Shown here in pieces: positions 55,491-64,000 of a stretch of 64,000 bases of DNA (position 1 is its first letter; each line of letters begins with the position of its first letter). The translations under genes and the position numbers were made by a program. The stretch comes from Pleomorphomonas oryzae DSM 16300 (GTDB lineage Bacteria; Pseudomonadota; Alphaproteobacteria; Rhizobiales; Pleomorphomonadaceae): NCBI RefSeq assembly GCF_000422965.1, contig NZ_AUHB01000003.1, forward strand, positions 310,001-374,000, written 5' to 3'. The notes under the pieces are model-generated. The model saw only the letters and a program-made list of their open reading frames with translations, made no database searches and was not told the DNA's origin.

Positions 55491-56576
55491 ATGCAAGGCG
55501 TGGAGCTTTCGAGGCTGTTCTACCGTGACGTCGTTCGTCCCTGGCTGGACAAGACCTTTCCGCAGTTGGCGCACGATGCAGGCATTTTCGGTTATGGCTC
55601 CGAGCTCCTCGGCTTCGACGACGAGATGTCGCGCGATCACAACTGGGGGCCACGTGTCCAAATCGTGGTAACGGGATCCGACTTCGCGGCGCACGCGGCG
55701 GCACTTGTCGACGGGTTCGACGTGGTCAAGCCGGCGACCTTCCTCGGCGAGCCCATTGGTTATCGTTCCCGCCCTCACCCGCCGATTGTCGCCGATGATG
55801 CACTCGGGCGTGTCAATCACGGCGTTGAAGTGTTCACGACCGCTGGAATTCTGAGAACGAGGCTGGCACTCGCCCCGCAGCAGCCCCTTGATGCGCTGAC
55901 GTGGCTATCGCTTCCCGAACAACGGCTGATCGAGCTGGCGATGGGCGAGATTTTCCACCATGGGCTCGGAGAACTTGGACGCCTGAAACAAACTTTCAGT
56001 CGTTGTCCGCGCGACGTTGTTCTTTACAAGCTCGCCGCCCAATGGCGTCGCATTGCCGACGAGCAAGCCTTTGTCGGTCGGGCGGGTTATGTCGGCGACG
56101 ATCTTGGCTCCCGCATCGTCGCCTCGCGGCTTGCGCGCGATATCATGCGGATAGGTTTCCTGCTGGAAGGCAGCTACCCACCCTATGCCAAATGGTTCGG
56201 TTCTGCCTTCGCTCGGCTCGCCGTCGCCAAATCACTATCGCCGCTGCTGGCCACGGTACTGGCGGCCGACACGTGGGAGCGACGCCAGACCCACCTTGCA
56301 CAAGCCTGCCTCGCAGCGGCGGAAATGCACGCGCCGGCCGGCTTCCCGCTTTCGGTCACGCCCAGGATAGGCCCCTACTTCAGCCGCCCGTTCCTGACGA
56401 TCAACGCCGAAGAAATCAGTGCTGCTTTGGCCGCAGACATTGTCGATCCGCTTCTTTGTGGCCTGCCGGTGGTCGGCTCGATCGATCAGCTCACCGACGC
56501 CACACCACTCATCGTTGAGCCGAAGCGGGCGCGGCAAGCGATTTCAGCGCTGCTGTCAAATTACGATCAGCACTGA
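55491..56576 (+). CDS. DUF4037 domain protein, nucleotidyltransferase-like
   Basis: A 361-residue protein with the DUF4037 hallmark GSELLGFDDEMSRDHNWGPRV near residue 35-55, in which D-x-S-x-D acidic residues recall a nucleotidyltransferase site. The first 200 residues look like the catalytic part, followed by a helical C-terminus. ATG 55491 follows GGAGGCGGTG, 13 bases after the TadG-like gene, so the two may be cotranscribed although no functional link is known. Substrate unknown. Confidence 0.85.
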   Translation: MQGVELSRLFYRDVVRPWLDKTFPQLAHDAGIFGYGSELLGFDDEMSRDHNWGPRVQIVVTGSDFAAHAAALVDGFDVVKPATFLGEPIGYRSRPHPPIVADDALGRVNHGVEVFTTAGILRTRLALAPQQPLDALTWLSLPEQRLIELAMGEIFHHGLGELGRLKQTFSRCPRDVVLYKLAAQWRRIADEQAFVGRAGYVGDDLGSRIVASRLARDIMRIGFLLEGSYPPYAKWFGSAFARLAVAKSLSPLLATVLAADTWERRQTHLAQACLAAAEMHAPAGFPLSVTPRIGPYFSRPFLTINAEEISAALAADIVDPLLCGLPVVGSIDQLTDATPLIVEPKRARQAISALLSNYDQH

Positions 56577-56935
56577 CGGGATGGCTTTTCTTGGCGCCAG
56601 GAATAACAATTCCAGGTTGCAATGATGACCAGCCTTCGGCGGGAAACCCTTGTGTTCCAATTCGGCACATCTTTTCAAAGTCGGCACCCCCAGTTCGTCG
56701 ATAACGAGGTGTTCGGCCGCAATATCGTAAATGCGCCCTCAAGACCCTAGGTATTTCTGTCAGTCACAGCACAGCTCATGAATACCGTGTTAACGCCATC
56801 TATGCTGGCAGAAGAAGCCCAAATAATATTTGTTTCGATCGAGTTTTACTTCCAATTTTAGCTATCAAAAGACAAGCCTCGCGCAAGGGTGGCGGTGTTT
56901 CCTGCAAGCAATGACAGTGCTTCAGGAGATCAGCG
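56577..56935. other. Intergenic region before the flagellar operon
   Basis: No gene is visible in 359 bases. The part from about 56820 to 56880 is A/T-rich and likely holds the promoter of the flgE operon. I could not identify a convincing class of flagellar promoter. A ribosome site AGGAG lies just before ATG 56936. Confidence 0.6.
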
Positions 56936-58219
56936 ATGAGTCTTTATGGCGTCTTGCGCAGCGGTGTTTCGGGAATGAACGCCCAGGGTAGCAAGTTGGC
57001 TACCACCTCCGACAACATCGCCAATGCCAATACTCCCGGCTACAAGCGCGCCTCGACCGAATTCTCGTCGATGGTCATTGGTAGCGGTCGTTCAGGCAAC
57101 TACCAGCCGGCTGGTGTCAACACCCAGACTCGCTATGCAATTGGCGAAGCCGGCTCCTACCTTTCGACCACCAGTAACCTCGACCTGGCGGTGACTGGCT
57201 CTGGTTTCTTTGTAGTTCAGAATGCCGGCGGCACGCCCTATCTGACCCGCGCTGGTTCGTTCGTCGAACAGACGGACGGTACGCTGAAAAATACGGGCGG
57301 CTTCACGTTGTTGGGCTACGACCTGGCCAACGGCGCGCCGACCCCTTCGGCCAATAGCCTGAACGGCCTTGCCCCAGTGAACGTCAAGGCACTGGGCATG
57401 ACGGCATCGCCGACGACCAAGGGCTATATCACCGCAACGCTCAATTCCAATGCGGCCGTTACCCCCGCGGCAACCTCGGCCGGCAGTAACGTCGCCGCTT
57501 CCGCCTATACCAACAAGACCTCGCTGACGACCTACGACAACCTCGGCAACTCGGTGATGCTCGACGTCTACTTCACCAAGACCGGCTCCAATCAGTGGGA
57601 GTATGCCGTGTTCGACCGTGCAGGGGCCACGGGTGGCGGGTTCCCCTATACGGCCACCGGAACACCGGCCGTCGGCCCGGTCCTCAGCACGGGCACCCTC
57701 AACTTCGATCCGACCAACGGCAAGCTGACGGCACCGGCCCTTGCTTCCTTCTCCGTGCCGAATAACGGCTCGTCGCAGACCATGACGCTCGATCTGTCGA
57801 GCATGACTCAGCTGGGAACCACCGAGTTTTCTCCCAAGGGCGATACCGATGGCAATGCCGCCCAGGCGGTCGACAGCGTCGAGATCAGCGACAAGGGCAT
57901 TGTGTACGCCATCTTCGGCGACGGTACCCGCAAGGCCACCTTCCAGATCCCGCTCGCCAATGTGCCGAGCCCGGACAATCTGACGCCGGTGGCCGGCAAT
58001 GCCTATTCCGTTTCAATGGACTCGGGCGATCCCAACCTTGGTTTCGCCGGCTCGTCGAGTTTCGGCATTATCAAGTCCAGCTCACTGGAACAGTCCAACG
58101 CCGACATGGCCAATGAGCTGACGGCGATGATCGAAGCGCAGCGCGGCTACACCGCCAATTCCAAGGTCTTCCAAACCGGCTCCGACCTGCTCGACGTTCT
58201 CGTCAATCTGAAGCGCTGA
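56936..58219 (+). CDS. flgE: Flagellar hook protein FlgE
   Basis: A 427-residue hook subunit. The N-terminus MSLYGVLRSGVSGMNAQGSK with DNIANANTPGYKR and the C-terminus with ANELTAMIEAQRGYTANSKV are the conserved rod-like ends of flagellar axial proteins. The middle is rich in Ser, Thr, Ala, Gly, as in hook proteins. First gene of the operon; flgK follows 25 bases on. Confidence 0.96.
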   Translation: MSLYGVLRSGVSGMNAQGSKLATTSDNIANANTPGYKRASTEFSSMVIGSGRSGNYQPAGVNTQTRYAIGEAGSYLSTTSNLDLAVTGSGFFVVQNAGGTPYLTRAGSFVEQTDGTLKNTGGFTLLGYDLANGAPTPSANSLNGLAPVNVKALGMTASPTTKGYITATLNSNAAVTPAATSAGSNVAASAYTNKTSLTTYDNLGNSVMLDVYFTKTGSNQWEYAVFDRAGATGGGFPYTATGTPAVGPVLSTGTLNFDPTNGKLTAPALASFSVPNNGSSQTMTLDLSSMTQLGTTEFSPKGDTDGNAAQAVDSVEISDKGIVYAIFGDGTRKATFQIPLANVPSPDNLTPVAGNAYSVSMDSGDPNLGFAGSSSFGIIKSSSLEQSNADMANELTAMIEAQRGYTANSKVFQTGSDLLDVLVNLKR

Positions 58220-58244
58220 CTTCCAACCCTAGTGGAATACTCCA

Positions 58245-59690
58245 ATGTCTCTCTCGATGGCCCTCAACGTCGCCAAATCCTCGCTGCAGACCTCCGGTGT
58301 GCAGACGGCGACGACGTCGCGCAACATCGCCGGCGGCGCGGAGTCTTCCTACTCCCGCAAGTCGGCAACGGTGATCACCGGCACGGGCGGCACCGTCCAA
58401 GTGGTGTCCATTCAACGTGCCACCGACGCCGCCCTTTACAAGACCATGTTGAAGGCCACCGCTGCGTCGGCCAAGCAGGATGCGCTGCTGGACGGTATGA
58501 CCAAGCTGTCTCAAACGATTGGCGATCCCGAGCTCAACCAGAGCCCGGCCGCCAAGCTGGGAGACCTCAACAACAAGCTGCAGCAATACGCCGCCAACCC
58601 GAGCAACACCATCCTCGCCCAGGCGGTGCAGAGTTCGGCTAGCTCCTTGGCGTCCAATCTGAATCAGGCAACGACGATGGTTCAGTCCACCCGCGCGCTC
58701 GCCGACGCGGACATGGGTGCCTCGGTACAGCGGATCAACGATCTGCTAGCCAAGATCGATACCCTCAACACGACGATTGTCCACGGCACGGTCACCGGCG
58801 CCGACGTCACCGACAGCATGGATAGCCGTGACGGCCTGATCTCTCAGCTCTCTGAGGAAATTGGTATCTCCGTCGTGGCGCGCGACAATAACGACGTCGC
58901 CATCTACACCGACGGCGGCGTGGCGCTGTTCGAGACGCATCCGCGCGAAGTCAGCTTTCAAGCGACCAACGTGTTCAACGCGTCGACCGTCGGCAATGCC
59001 GTCTACGTCGACGGCGTTGCCGTGGTCGGCGGCTCGTCATCGATGCCCACCACCTCCGGCCGCCTTGCCGGACTCGCCACGCTGCGCGATGAGGCATGCG
59101 TTACCTATCAGAGCCAGCTCGACGAAGTCGCTCGCGGCCTGATCGAAGCTTTCGCCGAAAGTGATCCCGCCGGTACCGGGCCGGACGTGCCGGGACTGTT
59201 CACCTGGCCGACGGGCACCATACCGCCCTCGGCCACGATCGAGACCGGGCTTGCCGGCGTCATCACCGTCAATTCGGCCATCGACCCCACAGCCGGCGGC
59301 AACCTCGATCACATCCGCGATGGCATCACCTACGACTATAACACCGGCAATGAAGCCGGCTTCGCCGAACGACTGAATACGCTCGTGACCAAGCTGGGCG
59401 AGGCGCGGGTCTTCGATCCGGATTCCGGTGCGGACCCCACCAATACTCTCGCTGATTACGCCACGTCGTCGGCCAGCTGGCTCGAATTCAACCGGCAGCA
59501 GGTCGACACGTCTTCGACCTATCAGTCGACCATGCTGCAGCGCGCTTCAGAGGCGCTGTCCAACACCACCGGCGTCAACCTCGATGACGAGCTGTCCAAG
59601 CAGCTCGAGATCGAGCGCACGTATTCGGCGTCCGCCAAACTCATCACGGCGGTCGACCAGATGCTTCAGGACCTGCTCAACGCCGTCTGA
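58245..59690 (+). CDS. flgK: Flagellar hook-associated protein 1 FlgK
   Basis: A 481-residue hook-filament junction protein. It begins MSLSMALNVAKSSLQTSGVQ with TTSRNIAGG in place of the usual DNIAN, typical of rhizobial FlgK, and ends TGVNLDDELSKQLEIERTYSASAKL. The ribosome site is weak; the gene lies between flgE and flgL in standard order. Confidence 0.95.
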   Translation: MSLSMALNVAKSSLQTSGVQTATTSRNIAGGAESSYSRKSATVITGTGGTVQVVSIQRATDAALYKTMLKATAASAKQDALLDGMTKLSQTIGDPELNQSPAAKLGDLNNKLQQYAANPSNTILAQAVQSSASSLASNLNQATTMVQSTRALADADMGASVQRINDLLAKIDTLNTTIVHGTVTGADVTDSMDSRDGLISQLSEEIGISVVARDNNDVAIYTDGGVALFETHPREVSFQATNVFNASTVGNAVYVDGVAVVGGSSSMPTTSGRLAGLATLRDEACVTYQSQLDEVARGLIEAFAESDPAGTGPDVPGLFTWPTGTIPPSATIETGLAGVITVNSAIDPTAGGNLDHIRDGITYDYNTGNEAGFAERLNTLVTKLGEARVFDPDSGADPTNTLADYATSSASWLEFNRQQVDTSSTYQSTMLQRASEALSNTTGVNLDDELSKQLEIERTYSASAKLITAVDQMLQDLLNAV

Positions 59691-59704
59691 GAGAGGAGTG
59701 AGAC

Positions 59705-60760
59705 ATGAAAACCACCTATATCTCGACCCAGGCGGCATCCACTGCATCCCGCCTATCGATCTTGAAAATGCAGACCGAACTCGCCAAGAACACCAAGGAG
59801 CTGAGCTCCGGCCGCTGGGCGGACGTCGGTCTGGAACTCGGGAACAAGACCGGTCGCACCATTTCGCTGCGTCAGGATTATCAGCGCCTCGATGCGATCA
59901 AGGACACCAATGGCCTTGTAGCCTCGCGCCTTGATACCAGCCAGGCGGCGCTCGACGGCGTCCTGAAAAACGCCCAGGATTTCTCGGCCTCGCTCATTGC
60001 GGTCCGCTCCGGCAACGTCGGCGCCGAAGTAATTTCCGACGATGCCAAGAATAACCTGCAGTCGTTGATCGCCTCGCTCAACTCGTCGATCAACGGCGAA
60101 TACCTATTCGCCGGCATCAACACCGATGTCCGGCCGGTCACCGATTATTATTCGACGCCGACGTCGGCCACCAAGACGGCCTTCGACACCGAACTCGCCA
60201 ACTACTGCACAAGTGTTGGTGCGGCCAGCCCCGCCGATCTCTCGGCCAGTGACCTCAGCACATTCATCGATACCAATCTCACCACCATGTTCAACGCCAC
60301 GAACTGGTCGGATCCCACGACCGGCTGGTCATCGGCGTCCAACCAGAACGTCAAGAGCCGGATCTCGACATCCGAACTGATCGAGACCTCGGCCAATGCC
60401 AACGATCCGGCCTTCCGCAAGCTCGCCATGGCCTACACGATGGTGAGCGAGCTCGCCAACAAGGGCCTGTCGGAGAAGACCTACCAGACCCTGATCGACA
60501 AGAGCACTCAGATCATGGGCGAAGCCACTGTCGACCTGACCGTGGTCAAGGCTCGTCTCGGCACGGCACAGGAGCGGCTGAGCAACGCCAACGGCCGGAT
60601 CGACGCGCAGATGGACATCTTGAACCGCAATATCAACGACTTCGAGCAGGTCGATCCGGTCGAGACCCAGACGCGCATTTCTGCGTTGGAGACCCAGCTC
60701 GACATGGCCTTTTCGCTGACCAGCCGGGCGCAGAAGCTCAGCTTGCTCAACTATCTCTGA
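59705..60760 (+). CDS. flgL: Flagellar hook-associated protein FlgL
   Basis: A 351-residue junction protein with flagellin-like ends: LSILKMQTELAKNTKELSSG near the N-terminus and LETQLDMAFSLTSRAQKLSL at the C-terminus. AGAGAGGAGTGAGAC precedes ATG 59705. It links FlgK to the flagellin filament. Confidence 0.95.
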   Translation: MKTTYISTQAASTASRLSILKMQTELAKNTKELSSGRWADVGLELGNKTGRTISLRQDYQRLDAIKDTNGLVASRLDTSQAALDGVLKNAQDFSASLIAVRSGNVGAEVISDDAKNNLQSLIASLNSSINGEYLFAGINTDVRPVTDYYSTPTSATKTAFDTELANYCTSVGAASPADLSASDLSTFIDTNLTTMFNATNWSDPTTGWSSASNQNVKSRISTSELIETSANANDPAFRKLAMAYTMVSELANKGLSEKTYQTLIDKSTQIMGEATVDLTVVKARLGTAQERLSNANGRIDAQMDILNRNINDFEQVDPVETQTRISALETQLDMAFSLTSRAQKLSLLNYL

Positions 60761-60812
60761 TCGCTCCCGGTTCGACGGACGGTCCGTTTCATCTCAACTC
60801 GCAGGGTGTTTC

Positions 60813-61160
60813 ATGCATCAGTTTTCCTATGCTGAGATCGTCGAAGATGCCGTCAATCTGGCACGCCAGCACGAGGCGGAGGCCATGGATCATGCCGTCG
60901 AGCTTCTCCAGCGGGCCAAGGCCAAGGGCAGCCGCTCGCGGGAAGCGACCGACGCCATCCTCTATCTCCGCCGTCTGTGGAGCTACCTCATCGAAGATCT
61001 CGCCAGCCCCGACAACGACCTGCCGGACAAACTGCGCGCCGACCTCATTTCCATCGGCCTCTGGATCATCAAGGAAGCCGAGCAGATCCGCCGCAACGAG
61101 TCCGAGAATTTCGACGGGCTGATCGAAATCAACGGCATTATCCGGGCGGGTCTCGTATGA
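60813..61160 (+). CDS. flaF: Flagellar biosynthesis regulator FlaF
   Basis: A 115-residue helical protein recognised by the N-terminal YAEIVEDA and the block REATDAILYLRRLWSYLIEDL. FlaF with FlbT controls flagellin synthesis in alphaproteobacteria; FlaF promotes it. The stop overlaps the flbT start by four bases. Confidence 0.93.
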   Translation: MHQFSYAEIVEDAVNLARQHEAEAMDHAVELLQRAKAKGSRSREATDAILYLRRLWSYLIEDLASPDNDLPDKLRADLISIGLWIIKEAEQIRRNESENFDGLIEINGIIRAGLV

Positions 61161-61564
61161 GCAGTCGTTCGATGCACCTCGGTCTCCGCGCCCGTGAGCG
61201 CCTCTACATCAACGGCGCGGTCATCCGCGTCGATCGCAAAGTGTCCATCGAGCTGCTCAACGACGTCAGCTTCCTGCTGGAAGCTCACGTGATGCAGCCC
61301 GAAGAGACGACAACGCCGCTCCGGCAGCTCTATTTCGCCGTTCAGATGATGATGATCGACGACGCCGACAATCGCAGCGCCCGCTCGATTGCCGCCGGAC
61401 TGATCCACTCTCTCCACGGAACGTTGATCAACGCCGATATCCGCACCGGCCTTCGGACGGTGGAGGCGCAGCTCGCCGCCGAACGGCCGTTCGATGCCCT
61501 CAAAACCATCCGCTCGCTGTTTCCGGTCGAGGCCGGCGTGCTGGGCGGGCTCATCGCCGCCTGA
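61157..61564 (+). CDS. flbT: Flagellin mRNA regulator FlbT
   Basis: A 135-residue protein with the FlbT pattern LGLRARERLYINGAVIRVDRK, FLLEAHVMQPEETTTPLRQLYF and a helical C-terminus. FlbT acts post-transcriptionally on flagellin mRNA. ATG 61157 overlaps the flaF stop; the frame remains open further upstream but without homology. Confidence 0.94.
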   Translation: MSSRSMHLGLRARERLYINGAVIRVDRKVSIELLNDVSFLLEAHVMQPEETTTPLRQLYFAVQMMMIDDADNRSARSIAAGLIHSLHGTLINADIRTGLRTVEAQLAAERPFDALKTIRSLFPVEAGVLGGLIAA

Positions 61565-61579
61565 CCAAGAGGAAATGCC

Positions 61580-61981
61580 ATGCAGGTCAACACCGCAACC
61601 AACCAGAATTCAGGTTCATCATCGACGCCGAAATCGTCCGGCTCCGGCAGTTCTCTCGACTATAATTCGTTTCTGAAGCTGTTCATGGCCGAGATGAAGA
61701 ACCAGGACCCGACGGCCCCGAGCAGTTCCACGGAATACATCGCTCAGTTCGCGACCTTCTCGCAGGTCGAACAGTCGATGCAGAGCAACACCAAACTCGA
61801 CAGCATGCTGTCATCGCTTGCCCTGTCCCAGGCCAACGGCGTCATCGGTCGGACGTTGACTTCCGAAGATGGCAGCATTTCCGGCAAGGTCACCGCGGTG
61901 CGCATCGTCAATGGCGGCGCGCTCGCCGATTTGGACTCCGGCAAGTCGGTGGTGCTCGGCCCGGGTGTGGTCGTGACCTGA
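61580..61981 (+). CDS. flgD: Flagellar hook assembly protein FlgD
   Basis: A 133-residue hook-capping protein. The conserved core LDYNSFLKLFMAEMKNQDPT and STEYIAQFATFSQVEQ is present, with ANGVIGRTLTSEDG after it. It is short, as in other rhizobia, lacking the C-terminal tudor/FnIII part of enteric FlgD. It shares its last base with the fliQ start (TGATG). Confidence 0.93.
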   Translation: MQVNTATNQNSGSSSTPKSSGSGSSLDYNSFLKLFMAEMKNQDPTAPSSSTEYIAQFATFSQVEQSMQSNTKLDSMLSSLALSQANGVIGRTLTSEDGSISGKVTAVRIVNGGALADLDSGKSVVLGPGVVVT

Positions 61982-62247
61982 TGAACGAGTTCGACGCTCT
62001 CGATCTGGTCCGCGACGCGATCTGGACCATCATCATCGGCTCCGGACCGGCCGTCCTCGCCGCCATGACGGTCGGCATCGTCATCGCGCTCCTGCAGGCG
62101 TTGACCCAGGTGCAGGAAATCACGCTGACCTTCATTCCGAAGATCGTCGCTATCCTGCTGACCATCGTGGCGACCGGTCCGTTCATCGGCGCCCAGATCT
62201 ACGCCTTCACGGAAATCGTCTACGGCCGCATCGAGAGCGGCTTCTAG
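61981..62247 (+). CDS. fliQ: Flagellar export apparatus protein FliQ
   Basis: An 88-residue membrane protein with two helices (about 17-40 and 52-75) and the family stretch IALLQALTQVQEITLTFIPK. It is part of the export gate with FliP and FliR. Its TAG stop lies inside the left end of a long palindrome (see 62244-62320). Confidence 0.95.
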   Translation: MNEFDALDLVRDAIWTIIIGSGPAVLAAMTVGIVIALLQALTQVQEITLTFIPKIVAILLTIVATGPFIGAQIYAFTEIVYGRIESGF

Positions 62248-62320
62248 TGGTTCGACCGAGACATTTGCATCCGCCTTATACAAGCCTCGGAGCAAATGTC
62301 TCGGTCATAGGAACCACTAG
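62244..62320. repeat. Long palindromic element 1 between fliQ and flhA
   Basis: The 25-base left arm at 62244-62268 (starting CTAGTGGTTC) is matched by the right arm at 62292-62320, interrupted only by a 4-base insertion ATAG after 15 paired bases; 23 bases form the loop. Both ends read CTAG. The left end provides the TAG stop of fliQ. A related element follows 13 bases on. It looks like a mobile or repeated palindromic unit rather than a simple terminator. Confidence 0.85.
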
Positions 62321-62333
62321 CAATCCATTGGTT

Positions 62334-62412
62334 CTAGTGGAGCTTTTGAATTTGACATTTGAGCGGGCTCTCTATGTCGGGCGGGACTCAAATGTCAAAT
62401 TCGCTCCACTAG
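62334..62412. repeat. Long palindromic element 2 between fliQ and flhA
   Basis: The left arm at 62334-62363 (starting CTAGTGGAGC) pairs with the right arm at 62387-62412 over 26 bases with a 4-base insertion TTTT in the left arm, placed after the outer 10 bases. The loop is 23 bases, as in element 1. It shares CTAGTGG ends and a GACATTTG core with element 1, but most of the remaining stem differs with compensating changes. A short GGGGC-GAAA-GCCCC hairpin follows at 62423-62436. Confidence 0.85.
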
Positions 62413-62488
62413 CTTGGAGGATGGGGCGAAAGCCCCGCTCCAGTTACCGGGATTATTTCTGTCCCGACCGTATTCAGGAGCGCACCGC

Positions 62489-64000
62489 ATGTCGAACCTC
62501 AGCCTGTCGCCCCCCGCCGGCGCCAAGAGCGCCACAGGCTCGCGCGACATCGGCTTCGCCATCGGCATCGTCGCCATTCTGGCCGTGCTGTTCCTGCCGA
62601 TCCCGCCGATCCTGATCGACACCGGTCTTGCCCTGTCGATCGCCCTGTCGGTGCTGATCCTGATGGTCTCGCTGTGGATCCAGCGGCCGCTCGACTTCTC
62701 CTCCTTCCCCACCGTCCTGCTGATCGCCACCCTGTTGCGCCTCGCCCTCAACGTGGCGACGACGCGCCAGATCCTGTCGGGTGGTCATGCTGGCGATGGC
62801 GCGGCCGGTCACATCATCCAGGGCTTCTCGCGCCTGGTGATGAGCGGCGACTTCGTCATCGGCTTGGTGATCTTCGCAATCCTGATCATCGTCAACTTCG
62901 TGGTGATCACCAAGGGCGCCACCCGTATCGCCGAGGTCGGTGCCCGCTTCACCCTCGACGCCATCCCCGGCAAGCAGATGGCCATCGACGCTGACCTGTC
63001 GGCCGGCCTGATCACCGACAAGGAGGCGCAGCTGCGGCGGCGCGAGCTCGAAGAGGAAAGCACCTTCTTCGGCTCGATGGATGGCGCCTCCAAATTCGTG
63101 CGTGGCGATGCCATCGCCGGCATCATCATCACCGCCGTCAATGTGTTCGGCGGTATCGTCATCGGCACCACTCGCCACGGTCTGTCGCTGTCGGACGCGG
63201 CCGACGCCTTCGTCAAGCTCGCGGTCGGCGATGGCCTCGTCACCCAGATCCCGGCGCTGATCGTCTCACTGGCTGCCGGCCTCTTGGTTTCCAAGGGCGG
63301 TACCCGTGGTTCGGCCGAGCAGGCGGTGATGGGGCAGCTTGGCGGCTATCCGCGCGCCCTCCTGGTAGCGGCCTGTCTCCTGGCCGGCTTGTCACTGGTG
63401 CCCGGCTTGCCGCTATTGCCGTTCCTCATTCCGGCAGCCCTGATGGGCTTCGTCGCCCGGGCGATCCCCAAGCGCCGCGCCGAACGCGCCGCCGCCGAGG
63501 CCGCCGAGAAGACCAGGGTCGAGCAAGCGGCCAAGTCCGAAACCAAGGACTCTGTGAAGGAACAGCTTCGCACCAATGAGATCGAACTCTGCCTCGGCAA
63601 GCAGATTGCCGCGCGCATGATGAACAATCACGGCGAACTGGCGCACCGCGTCGGCAAGATGCGCCGCAAGTTCGCCCAGCAGTATGGCTTCGTGGTTCCC
63701 GACATCAAGCTCGGCGACAGCGTCGCCATGCCGCAGAAGGAATACCGCATCAAGATCCACGGCACGGTCATCGCCGCCCAGGAACTGAGGCTCGGCGAGG
63801 TCATGGTGATCACTGGCAATACCACGGGGCCAGACGTTCCTGGCGATGAGACCCGCGAGCCGGCCTTCGGCATGAAGGCGATGTGGGTGTCGCAGGACTA
63901 TGTGAATGAGGTGACGCGTGAGGGCTATTCGCCGATCGACAGCATGTCGGTGATGCTCACCCACCTCTCGGAAGTGCTCCGCAACAACCTGCCGCAGCTC
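62489..64000 (+). CDS. flhA: Flagellar export protein FlhA, N-terminal part (runs off window)
   Basis: The frame is open to the window end: 504 residues of a protein normally near 690. The membrane domain with [28 protein letters not shown] (split across residues 70-97) and the FHIPEP-type export block [30 protein letters not shown] are clear; the cytoplasmic domain starts near 330. ATG 62489 follows CAGGAG. FlhA forms the nonameric ring of the export gate. Confidence 0.97.
   Translation, partial: MSNLSLSPPAGAKSATGSRDIGFAIGIVAILAVLFLPIPPILIDTGLALSIALSVLILMVSLWIQRPLDFSSFPTVLLIATLLRLALNVATTRQILSGGHAGDGAAGHIIQGFSRLVMSGDFVIGLVIFAILIIVNFVVITKGATRIAEVGARFTLDAIPGKQMAIDADLSAGLITDKEAQLRRRELEEESTFFGSMDGASKFVRGDAIAGIIITAVNVFGGIVIGTTRHGLSLSDAADAFVKLAVGDGLVTQIPALIVSLAAGLLVSKGGTRGSAEQAVMGQLGGYPRALLVAACLLAGLSLVPGLPLLPFLIPAALMGFVARAIPKRRAERAAAEAAEKTRVEQAAKSETKDSVKEQLRTNEIELCLGKQIAARMMNNHGELAHRVGKMRRKFAQQYGFVVPDIKLGDSVAMPQKEYRIKIHGTVIAAQELRLGEVMVITGNTTGPDVPGDETREPAFGMKAMWVSQDYVNEVTREGYSPIDSMSVMLTHLSEVLRNNLPQL

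Noticed and set aside
58229-58250. CTAGTGG followed by AATGTC between flgE and flgK, resembling half of the fliQ-flhA palindromes
   Set aside because: There is no matching right arm and the likeness is limited to short pieces, so it may be chance.

Overview
The window reads as chromosome of an alphaproteobacterium of the order Hyphomicrobiales (Rhizobiales). Reasons: high G+C; the gene order flgE-flgK-flgL-flaF-flbT-flgD-fliQ-flhA, which is the rhizobial flagellar arrangement; a DctB/DctD pair; and many ABC sugar importers. A member near Pleomorphomonas or relatives is only a guess. I saw no rRNA, tRNA, CRISPR array, phage or transposase gene.

Layout. 1-1346: the end of a GH43-type glycosidase and its ABC ATPase. 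1386-14984: a full phosphonate locus on the minus strand (phnGHIJKL, a hexapeptide transferase, phnCDE1E2, phnM, phnN, a DUF1045 protein, DUF488), with divergent phnF. The phnF-phnG gap carries a near-consensus Pho box and a 20-bp inverted repeat that fits a PhnF operator. 14997-24556: pyridoxal kinase, a ROK repressor and a sugar importer operon in which the binding-protein gene is tandemly duplicated, together with a DUF5060-type glycosidase. 24648-29629: a compact minus-strand cluster with an XRE regulator, a BTAD/TolB-like/TPR regulator, an 86-residue protein, YcaO, TfuA and a 76-residue protein. This is the best candidate for an undescribed system: a thioamide- or azoline-forming peptide modification locus with unknown substrates. 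29971-40134: FGGY kinase, AraC regulator, ribose-type importer, LyxK-like kinase, UlaE-like epimerase, polyol dehydrogenase and an OsmC protein; together they suggest import of a pentitol or rare pentose and its conversion through L-xylulose. 40326-45327: a peptide/opine-type importer whose first permease seems to start at ATA. 45335-50012: DctB/DctD and a 2-hydroxycarboxylate transporter with a sigma-54 promoter and two upstream palindromes. 50617-53995: TIM-barrel epimerase, nucleoside hydrolase and glycerate kinase. 54152-56576: a TadG-like VWA protein and a DUF4037 protein. 56936-64000: flagellar operon, running off the end in flhA.

Recurring themes. Each of the five periplasmic binding-protein genes in importer operons is followed by a stable stem-loop before the next gene, which probably sets the excess of binding protein over permease. 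Two related long palindromes, each with a 4-nt bulge at the same place but on opposite arms, lie between fliQ and flhA, and the first one supplies the fliQ stop codon.

All assignments come from reading motifs and gene order; no database search was run. Start codons were chosen by ribosome binding site and family N-terminus and often differ from the longest open frame.
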